Shown here piece after piece: positions 8,482 through 13,201 of a stretch of DNA of 13,201 nt. The notes below the pieces were generated by a model that ran no database searches, was not told where the DNA came from, and saw only the letters and a list, made by a program, of their open reading frames with translations. Within the stretch, counting starts at the first letter, position 1. Each line of letters starts with the position of its first letter. Both the position numbers and the translations under genes were made by a program. Origin of the DNA: Bryobacterales bacterium (GTDB lineage Bacteria > Acidobacteriota > Terriglobia > Bryobacterales > Bryobacteraceae); assembly GCA_003142355.1 (NCBI GenBank), contig PLMF01000322.1, positions 1 to 13,201 on the forward strand, written 5' to 3'.

Positions 8482-8500
8482 ATTCTAGCTCACTGTGAGC
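8482..8500 (-). promoter_or_regulatory. Palindrome plus -10-like box ahead of the kinase gene
   Basis: A perfect 6-bp inverted repeat with a 1-nt centre (GCTCACTGTGAGC, 8488-8500) abuts TAGAAT (8487-8482), a 5-of-6 match to a -10 box, 15 bp before the kinase ATG. No convincing -35 is visible at 17 nt. The loop is too short for a terminator hairpin, so a protein-binding operator is the better guess. The match may be chance. Confidence 0.25.
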
Positions 8501-8521
8501 CGTACTTCCACAGCACCATGG

Positions 8522-8701
8522 TCAGCGCAACGAAAGTGAGGCTGCATCCGAGAAGACACAAACCGGTGACGGCGCGGAAGAGCCGCCGATCTCAACCGTG
8601 GGGCAACCGGCCGGCAACGCTGGCCCGACGACGTGTGGCTTCGGACCTGGATCCATCGTCGGGCACGTATGCGCGTCGCCAACTCGGGCAGCAGGAGGCA
8701 C
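8522..8701 (-). CDS. Short PAAR-domain (spike tip) protein, apparently truncated
   Basis: Encodes 59 residues from GTG. The ribosome site AGGAAGG overlaps the stop codon of the DcrB-like gene, giving a 15-bp gap and likely coupling. Residues 2-40 match the first half of PAAR proteins of the PPAARVGD...C..PH..GP..P.GCPTV.IGG type: PPAARVGDAHTCP at 2-14, PHVVGP at 22-27, and GCPTVEIGG at 32-40. In type VI and related injection systems, PAAR proteins bind zinc, sharpen the VgrG spike and carry cargo. Complete PAAR domains have about 90-100 residues. Here the second half (a further PAAR.GD and a final IGG) is replaced by 19 residues without similarity to it, so the protein may be degenerate or frameshifted. 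The homology is clear; whether it still works is not. Confidence 0.72.
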   Translation of the reverse strand: MPPAARVGDAHTCPTMDPGPKPHVVGPALPAGCPTVEIGGSSAPSPVCVFSDAASLSLR

Positions 8702-8716
8702 GGAATTGTAACCTTC

Positions 8717-9751
8717 CTATGTTTGGCCGGTGCCTACCACCGGGACCGACAACGATGCCACCACCATCTCGTAGGCCCGTTTGGCCCGCATCCATGCCAC
8801 GGGGTTCACGGTCTTGCCCGGACACAGCATCACCGCCGACAGCCACCCGAACGGTGCACGACGAAACAATAGGGCAACTTCACCTTTTCCCGAAGGTAGG
8901 GTGCACGTGCCAACCCACCGTTCCTTCGGCTTGGCGAGCGTTCCGCCAGGTACTGGATCGAGACGGTCCACTACAACACCCGATTCCTCGACCTCCTGCA
9001 CTGTGAGCAGAAACACCTGCTCCATCCCGGATTCAGTCGGTGGGATCCGCGTATCGGCCGCCACGCGAAGGTACGCCAAAGTGTCGGTGTCGCTGGTCAG
9101 CCGGAAATTGACGCCGCCCTTTGCAGGCCGCAACGAGTCTTCCGTGTCGTGGGACCAGGAGGACGGATGGAGAACCTGAAACAATCCTCCGGCATCCGTG
9201 AACACCTCCAACAGCTCTCTGGTCTTCTGACGGTGGAGATGAGTGAATTCGAAACTCGCGGCCGCAAGGCCGAGAATCTCCTTCACGCTGTCGGGCGCCG
9301 CGAACGGCGCCCTGCCCAACAGGAGGACCACCTTGGGCCCGTTACCTTTCGTGAGGAACCGTAGAAACGCGCCATCGCCGGCGCGTGCGACGCCGTGTAC
9401 AGTCTGCCCACTCTCCGTCTCGGCCGACTTCACGTTGAGAAGAGTGAAGCCCTGACGATGGGCAAGGAATTCCAACCAGTCGATCAGGTTCACCTCGAAG
9501 CGCAAGAGAGTTGCGAAAACCTGAACACTGATTTCGTCCGACTCGCGATAGGCGGCCAGTAGAGAGAAAGCATCCGCTTGGAGTGGCGGGGCGGGGAGAT
9601 TGGCTACCTGCGCCCAGTTTCTCGGCAACACGACCCGGAAGCTCAGATCCGGGTCCGCCGGCGGCGTGAAAGAGATCGACCCGAACGCGCTACCAAGCGA
9701 TTTGTCCGGTATCGCGTCGCCGAATGAGATGCGGATGTCGTCGTTCGCCAT
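8717..9751 (-). CDS. Tandem DcrB/DUF1795-like protein, possible Eag-type cargo chaperone
   Basis: Encodes 344 residues with no signal peptide or membrane helix, so it is likely cytoplasmic. Two similar halves are visible. Each has a hydrophobic strand ending in a Pro-x-x-Trp turn (FRVVLPRNWAQV at 38-49; FQVLHPSSWS at 191-200). Each has a RAPF motif (147-150 and 298-301) followed by a long helix (VKEILGLAAASFEF; AYEMVVASLSV). This fits two copies of the DcrB/PsbP/Mog1-like fold. Single-domain DUF1795 (Eag) proteins chaperone type VI effectors and load them on PAAR or VgrG. The gene begins 1 nt after the stop of the upstream Ala/Gly-rich gene and runs into the PAAR ORF, which supports that role. 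The family assignment is from pattern, not alignment. Confidence 0.7.
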   Translation of the reverse strand: MANDDIRISFGDAIPDKSLGSAFGSISFTPPADPDLSFRVVLPRNWAQVANLPAPPLQADAFSLLAAYRESDEISVQVFATLLRFEVNLIDWLEFLAHRQGFTLLNVKSAETESGQTVHGVARAGDGAFLRFLTKGNGPKVVLLLGRAPFAAPDSVKEILGLAAASFEFTHLHRQKTRELLEVFTDAGGLFQVLHPSSWSHDTEDSLRPAKGGVNFRLTSDTDTLAYLRVAADTRIPPTESGMEQVFLLTVQEVEESGVVVDRLDPVPGGTLAKPKERWVGTCTLPSGKGEVALLFRRAPFGWLSAVMLCPGKTVNPVAWMRAKRAYEMVVASLSVPVVGTGQT

Positions 9752-9752
9752 G

Positions 9753-10847
9753 CTACTTGAAGCCTATCTTGAAATTCAGTCCGCCACCCAACCCTAGCCC
9801 CACCTTGGCCGATGCGCCAAGGGTATATCCGTCCTCTTCGGTCCAGCCTGCCTGTGCGTTGGCTTCCGCGGATGCTCCAATCTCACCCTCCGCGCCGCCC
9901 CCCAAAGTAAGCGTGTGGCCGAACGGCAGCGGGATCTTAAAGGAACCTCCTACATCGGCCTTCACCAAATCGACACTGGCGCCCACCTTCGCCTGAACAA
10001 CCTTGGCCTTGTCATCCCAATCCGCGCCCACCTTGGCTTCCGCTTCCACATGATCGAGTTCGACAGAGCCGTCGACCTCGGCGGCGCCGCCGAGAAAGTC
10101 CTTCTGGCCCTGGGCGCTGATGGCTGAACCCTCAACAGAAGCGTCGATCAGGTTAAGCGAACCCCCTCCGTCCGAAGCCGTGAACCCCGAAGTCGCACTC
10201 GCCTCGTAGCTGAACAGGCTGATGTTGTTCTTGTCGTCTCCGAACTTTGCCGCGGCACCGTTCTTGTCAAACCATGTATGACTGACGCCCGCCGACGCCT
10301 CCAGCTTACCGTCGTCACCGGTTTCGACCTTGGCAAACGCTTCGCTTTTCTTCCACCACGCGCCGATCTTCTGTTTGGCCGCGGCCCCAATCTTCTCGAT
10401 TGCCTTCAGAACCGCGGGTGCTGTATGGGCGGGCAAACCGCGGCCCTGGCTGGCTGATGCGGCTACCGGCGGGGACGACTGGGCCGGTGGTTTTGTCCGT
10501 GGGGAAGAAGTGCGCGACGACGATGCGCGGGCAGTCTTCACGGGCGGTGGCACAGTTTCAGCACTCCCAGCGCCTTCGTCAGCCGACCCGGCCCAGGAAA
10601 AGGCCTGGAGCGATCTGGGGCGATAATAATTCACGGCACTGGGATCGAAGGGGCCGTCGCCATGGTAAAACCAAGCATCTTTATGGACCCAAGCTGCGAA
10701 GGAGCGCCACCCTTCAGTCCACACCGCAACGGCACGCCCGGTTTGGGAGACCGCGAGCGCCTCTAGTCTCGAGATTCTCTCCCAATCCCAAGGCCGAGTG
10801 AAAACGTCGTCCGGCACGGGCGGAAAGTTTCGAAGTGGCTCATTCAT
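9753..10847 (-). CDS. Ala/Gly-rich beta-repeat protein of unknown function, candidate secreted cargo
   Basis: Encodes 364 residues from the ATG at 10847. An in-frame extension to 10997 was rejected because it is antisense to the tricorn repeat. I do not recognise the N-terminal domain (about 1-88), which is rich in Trp and aromatics (TRPWDWERI, WTEGWRSFAAWVHKDAWFYHGDGPFD). A Ser/Pro/Thr/Arg linker covers about 96-140, then a cationic amphipathic helix at about 144-172 (KAIEKIGAAAKQKIGAWWKK). Residues 173-364 are alternating Ala/Gly-rich strands (EASAGVSH, EAKVGADWD, AKVGASVDLVKADVGG, GASAKVGLGLGGGLNF). Similar amphipathic Ala/Gly-rich segments occur in some polymorphic-toxin and injection-system proteins, but no toxin active site is visible. 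No Cys and no signal peptide were seen. Its place ahead of DcrB-like and PAAR genes makes it a candidate cargo. This is inference. Confidence 0.75.
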   Translation of the reverse strand: MNEPLRNFPPVPDDVFTRPWDWERISRLEALAVSQTGRAVAVWTEGWRSFAAWVHKDAWFYHGDGPFDPSAVNYYRPRSLQAFSWAGSADEGAGSAETVPPPVKTARASSSRTSSPRTKPPAQSSPPVAASASQGRGLPAHTAPAVLKAIEKIGAAAKQKIGAWWKKSEAFAKVETGDDGKLEASAGVSHTWFDKNGAAAKFGDDKNNISLFSYEASATSGFTASDGGGSLNLIDASVEGSAISAQGQKDFLGGAAEVDGSVELDHVEAEAKVGADWDDKAKVVQAKVGASVDLVKADVGGSFKIPLPFGHTLTLGGGAEGEIGASAEANAQAGWTEEDGYTLGASAKVGLGLGGGLNFKIGFK

Positions 10848-10884
10848 CAGGGTGGCACCGCGAGAGCCAATGCTGTCCAAAGTC

Positions 10885-10913
10885 CTTATAGCATACGGCA
10901 GTCTTCCAGACAA
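10885..10913 (-). promoter_or_regulatory. Candidate promoter of the seven-gene minus-strand run
   Basis: TTGTCT (10913-10908) and TATAAG (10890-10885) on the minus strand are spaced by 17 nt. This would place the start of transcription near 10878 and give a leader of about 31 nt before the ATG at 10847. It is the only good sigma-70-like match seen between the first gene and the right repeat boundary. The region just before the ATG has no strong ribosome site. Confidence 0.45.
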
Positions 10914-10944
10914 TGGATTTGGGGGCTCGGCTCGAGAATCGGAA

Positions 10945-11940
10945 CCGGACCAGGTCGCTCTGGCGGCGCTGGGAGCGCGCCTGGTTCGCGATGCCAAGGC
11001 CGGAGGCTACCTGGTCGAGCACATTTATCGATCCGACCCGGACCGTCCCGACCGCAAATCGCCGCTGGCGCAGTCCGGCGTGGACATTGCCGACGGCGAC
11101 GTTCTGCTGGCGGCGAACGGCCGCGATCTGCTGTCGGTCGCCGATCCGGCGGAACTGTTGCGCAACCAGGCCGGCAAGCAGGTGCTGATGCGCGTGCGCC
11201 CGAAAGACAAGACCGAGCCGCGCGACGTCATCGTGAAGCCGGTTACCATGCAGCAGGAAGCCGACCTGCGTTACGCCGAATGGGAGTACACGCGGCGGCT
11301 GGCCGTGGACCAGGTGTCCGCCGGGAAGATCGGCTATGTGCACCTGCGCGCCATGGGATCCAGCGATATCAGCCAGTGGGTGGAGCAGTACATCCCGGTC
11401 TTCACGCGCGACGGCCTGATTATCGATGTCCGTCATAACGGGGGCGGCAACATCGATAGCTGGATTCTCGACAAGCTGATGCGCAAGGCCTGGATGTATT
11501 GGCAGACGCGAACCGGCAAACCGTTTTGGAACATGCAGCAGGCGTTCCGCGGCCACATGGTGGTGCTGTGCGATGAGTTCACCGGGTCGGATGGCGAGGC
11601 TTTCACCGAGGGGTTCCGCCGGCTCGGGCTGGGCAAGGTGATCGGGACGCGCACCTGGGGCGGAGAGATCTGGCTCACCTCGAGCAATCGTCTGGCGGAC
11701 CGCGGAATCGCGACGGCCGCCGAATGGGGCGTATTCGGTTCCGATCGTCAATGGCTGATCGAGGGCCACGGCGTGGATCCGGATCTGGTAGTCGACAATC
11801 TTCCGCATGCGACCTTCGAGGGCCGGGACGCGCAGTTGCAAGCGGCCATCGAATATCTGAAAACCGAGATCCGGAATAAGCCCATCGAGCAGCCCGCGCC
11901 GCCGAAGTATCCGGACAAGTCCTTCAAGTATCCGGCGGAG
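10945..11940 (+). repeat. Right copy of ~1-kb direct repeat
   Basis: Colinear with 1285-2280 on the same strand, about 95% identical with no gap. Mismatches are uneven: 1951-2162 against 11611-11822 differs at a single base (2088/11748), and 1831-1922 against 11491-11582 at none, while the rest differs by roughly 6%. The uneven pattern could come from gene conversion or from strong constraint on the catalytic core. Confidence 0.95.
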
Positions 11941-11946
11941 CAATAG
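10945..11946 (+). pseudogene. 5'-truncated tricorn-like protease remnant (PDZ + S41 domain only)
   Basis: The reading frame holds the PDZ domain and complete S41 domain of a tricorn-like protease and ends in AEQ and a TAG stop. It retains the Ser of FTGSDGEAF (codon 11587-11589) and the family-typical N-G-G-G (codon 11440). It lacks the beta-propeller and the C1 region carrying the catalytic His, so it cannot form the usual active site alone. The frame stays open upstream to a GTG at 10798 and an ATG at 10870, but this stretch is unrelated and antisense to the start of the Ala/Gly-rich gene, so neither start is convincing. No stop or frameshift has accumulated and most changes are synonymous. 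The truncation is therefore fairly recent, or a short PDZ-S41 product is still made. Confidence 0.8.
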
Positions 11947-11994
11947 GGGCGGGCCCCCGGGGGTGCGACCAGAGGTCGAGCATTCGTGGCCGAT

Positions 11995-12020
11995 TCGGAG
12001 CCGCGACCGTTAGGTAGCGG
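11995..12020 (-). repeat. REP-like element, left arm of inverted pair
   Basis: A 26-bp sequence whose reverse complement matches 12234-12259 at 24 of 26 positions. Its core contains ACGGTCGCGGCTCCGA on the minus strand. It lies at the 3' side of the transposase remnant. Such inverted REP pairs flanking a REP-associated transposase are the typical arrangement of REP/RAYT systems. Confidence 0.75.
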
Positions 12021-12035
12021 ATGCCGCACACGCGA

Positions 12036-12213
12036 TTAAGGTCCTTGAGACTCGAACACGGACATTGCGGGACCCTGCTCGGCGACCACATATTGAATGG
12101 CCGCCGACACGTGCTGTGGTTTCCAAAGCCACCGGGTGCTCGCGGTCGACGGAGCCGGACTCGCTGCCATGCAGGTGGCATCCGTAACAGGCAAAGGTGA
12201 TCAGGTAAATCAC
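12036..12213 (-). pseudogene. REP-associated (IS200/Y1-like) transposase remnant, internally deleted
   Basis: The minus strand carries both ends of a RAYT/IS200-like transposase and nothing of its middle. From GTG at 12213 one frame reads [16 protein letters not shown], continuing to GSVDR, which is the typical N-terminal strand of the family. After a junction near 12145 another frame reads STRWLWKPQHV and YVVAEQGPAMSVFE, ending at TAA (12038-12036), which resembles the family C-terminus. The catalytic part, with the HUH-type His motif and the Tyr nucleophile, is deleted, and the remaining length (178 bp) shows the two ends are out of frame. It is therefore inactive. The family call rests on recalled motifs, not a search. 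Confidence 0.72.
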
Positions 12214-12233
12214 GGGCCGTGACAGCAATTCTA

Positions 12234-12259
12234 CCGCTCCCTTACGGTCGCGGCTCCGA
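12234..12259 (+). repeat. REP-like element, right arm of inverted pair
   Basis: Pairs with 11995-12020 in inverted orientation (24 of 26 bp). It sits about 20 bp beyond the start of the transposase remnant and about 80 bp before guaB. The remaining 12260-12325 shows nothing recognisable. Confidence 0.75.
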
Positions 12260-12338
12260 CCGAAGCACCGTCGCGCACCCCAATCCGATTCCCGCCAGCG
12301 CACCGCAAGGCGAGCACGTTATCATGGGAGGAATCACC

Positions 12339-13201
12339 ATGATTCAAGACGTACTCTCCGAGGGCCTCACCTTCGACGATGTATTGCTCGAGCCGGCCCG
12401 CAGCGAAGTGGTCCCGGCCGAGGTGGACACGCGCACGTGCCTCACTCGCCAGATCGCATTGAACATTCCGGTGGTCTCCGCCGCCATGGACACCGTCACG
12501 GAGTCGCACCTGGCGATCGCGCTGGCGCAGCAGGGCGGCATTGGAATCATCCATCGCAACATGTCCATCGAACGGCAGGCCGAAGAGGTGGACCGCGTCA
12601 AGCGCAGTGAAAGCGGCATGATCGTGGACCCCATCACCATCGGTCCCGACCAGCCCATCTCAGCCGCGCAGGAGCTCATGAGCCGGTTCCGCATCTCGGG
12701 CGTGCCGGTCACCCAGGGCGGCAAGCTGGTCGGCATCCTCACCAACCGCGACCTGCGGTTCGAGAACCGCTTCGACCTGCTCATCTCCGAGGTGATGACC
12801 AAGGAGAACCTGGTGACGGTTCCGGTGGGCACCACCCTCGAGCAGGCCGAGGCCATCCTGCACAAGCACCGCGTCGAAAAACTGCTGGTGGTGGACGACC
12901 AGTTCACCCTCAAGGGCCTCATCACCGTCAAGGACATCCAGAAGAAGTTGAAGTACCCGAACTCGGCCAAAGACAGCCAGGGCCGGTTGCGGGTGGGGGC
13001 GGCGATCGGCGCCACCGGCGATTTCTTCGAGCGCGCCCAAGAGCTGGTCAGGCGCAAAGTGGACGTGCTGGCCATCGACACCGCGCACGGCCACAGCGCT
13101 CGCGTCATGGCTGCCGTGAAGACCATCAAGAGCAAACTGCCGGATGTCGAGCTGATCACCGGCAACGTGGCCACTTACGAAGGCGCCAAGGAATTGATTT
13201 C
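12339..13201 (+). CDS. guaB: IMP dehydrogenase, N-terminal 287 codons (3' end outside the window)
   Basis: IMP dehydrogenase oxidises IMP to XMP with NAD in the cytoplasm, the first committed step of GMP synthesis. The N-terminus ([15 protein letters not shown], residues 10-24) and [12 protein letters not shown] (44-55) are family hallmarks. [10 protein letters not shown] (67-76) follows, then two CBS domains at about 93-205 (MIVDPITI... and [11 protein letters not shown]...). The barrel resumes at RVGAAIG (218-224), and DTAHGHS (248-254) contains the Asp that contacts the substrate and cofactor. The catalytic Cys loop and the mobile flap lie past the window; the usual length is about 490 residues. 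The start at 12339 is fixed by a strong GGGAGGA ribosome site (12326-12332) six nt upstream; an in-frame ATG at 12324 would precede that site and is unlikely. It is an intact housekeeping gene next to the REP/transposase debris. Confidence 0.97.
   Translation, partial: MIQDVLSEGLTFDDVLLEPARSEVVPAEVDTRTCLTRQIALNIPVVSAAMDTVTESHLAIALAQQGGIGIIHRNMSIERQAEEVDRVKRSESGMIVDPITIGPDQPISAAQELMSRFRISGVPVTQGGKLVGILTNRDLRFENRFDLLISEVMTKENLVTVPVGTTLEQAEAILHKHRVEKLLVVDDQFTLKGLITVKDIQKKLKYPNSAKDSQGRLRVGAAIGATGDFFERAQELVRRKVDVLAIDTAHGHSARVMAAVKTIKSKLPDVELITGNVATYEGAKELI

Larger units (their letters stand above)
2281..10944. other. Candidate genomic island between the direct repeats
   Basis: The 8.66-kb segment lies exactly between the two tricorn repeat copies. 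It contains only minus-strand genes, seven of them, plus their candidate promoter. The last gene ends about 46 bp from the left junction and the first starts about 97 bp from the right one. No integrase, transposase, terminal inverted repeat or tRNA is visible at either edge. Repeat-mediated insertion or recombination between paralogous tricorn genes is therefore more likely than a classical transposon. Calling it an island is inference. Confidence 0.55.

Noticed and set aside
10848..10997. N-terminal extension of the Ala/Gly-rich protein to 10997 (50 extra residues)
   Set aside because: The extension is antisense to the tricorn repeat, and nearly the same peptide (MASRTRRAPSAA) appears antisense at 1337 in the left copy. 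The ATG at 10847 is preceded by a promoter-like site and is the better start.
10840..11943. Long minus-strand open frame (367 codons) opposite the tricorn remnant
   Set aside because: It is a high-GC shadow of the coding strand: the same antisense frame exists opposite the left copy, and it has no domain-like sequence.
11954..11963. CCCCCGGGGG palindrome after the tricorn remnant as a terminator
   Set aside because: There is no loop and no T run after it. A nearby CGACC/GGTCG stem of 5 bp is too weak to call.
1..13201. tRNA, rRNA, CRISPR array or integrase attachment site
   Set aside because: None was recognisable on reading either strand; in particular no tRNA or integrase sits at the edges of the repeat-bracketed block.

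Overview
The window is GC-rich, densely coded bacterial DNA. The gene content points to a soil-type Acidobacteriota, perhaps close to Bryobacterales/Solibacter: tricorn-type S41 proteases, a Ser/Thr kinase with a PQQ-like propeller, a caspase-like protein and a REP-associated transposase remnant. This taxonomic call is inference; no marker gene other than a partial guaB is present.

Layout. (1) Positions 1-2316 (+) hold the 3' part of a tricorn-like protease gene that begins before the window. (2) Positions 10847-2327 (-) hold seven co-directional, closely packed genes. In transcription order they are: an Ala/Gly-rich protein of unknown function; a tandem DcrB/DUF1795-like protein; a very short PAAR-type ORF (8522-8701) that is easily missed; a membrane Ser/Thr kinase with an extracytoplasmic PQQ-like propeller; a secreted TPR protein; a secreted M48 metallopeptidase with a glycine-zipper insert; and a secreted caspase-like protein whose catalytic Cys is missing. 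(3) At 10945-11946 (+) lies a second, 5'-truncated copy of the tricorn C-terminal region, about 95% identical and colinear without indels to 1285-2280. The seven-gene block is therefore bracketed by a roughly 1-kb direct repeat. (4) Positions 11947-12338 carry no intact gene. They hold an internally deleted REP-associated (IS200-like) transposase remnant flanked by an inverted pair of 26-bp REP-like elements. (5) From 12339 (+) runs the first 287 codons of guaB (IMP dehydrogenase), a housekeeping gene that marks the return to core chromosome.

How the genes may work together. DUF1795/DcrB-fold proteins and PAAR proteins are known partners of contractile injection systems (type VI secretion): the Eag-type chaperone loads cargo and PAAR caps the spike. 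Here the order is candidate cargo, DcrB-like protein, PAAR, with 1- and 15-nt gaps. Transcription can then run on into a sensor-like Ser/Thr kinase and three exported proteins. Kinase control of type VI secretion is known from PpkA-type systems. The combination of a spike/cargo module with a propeller kinase, TPR protein, M48 peptidase and pseudo-caspase is the most unusual part of the window. That the seven genes form one functional unit is inference from strand, spacing and the flanking repeats.
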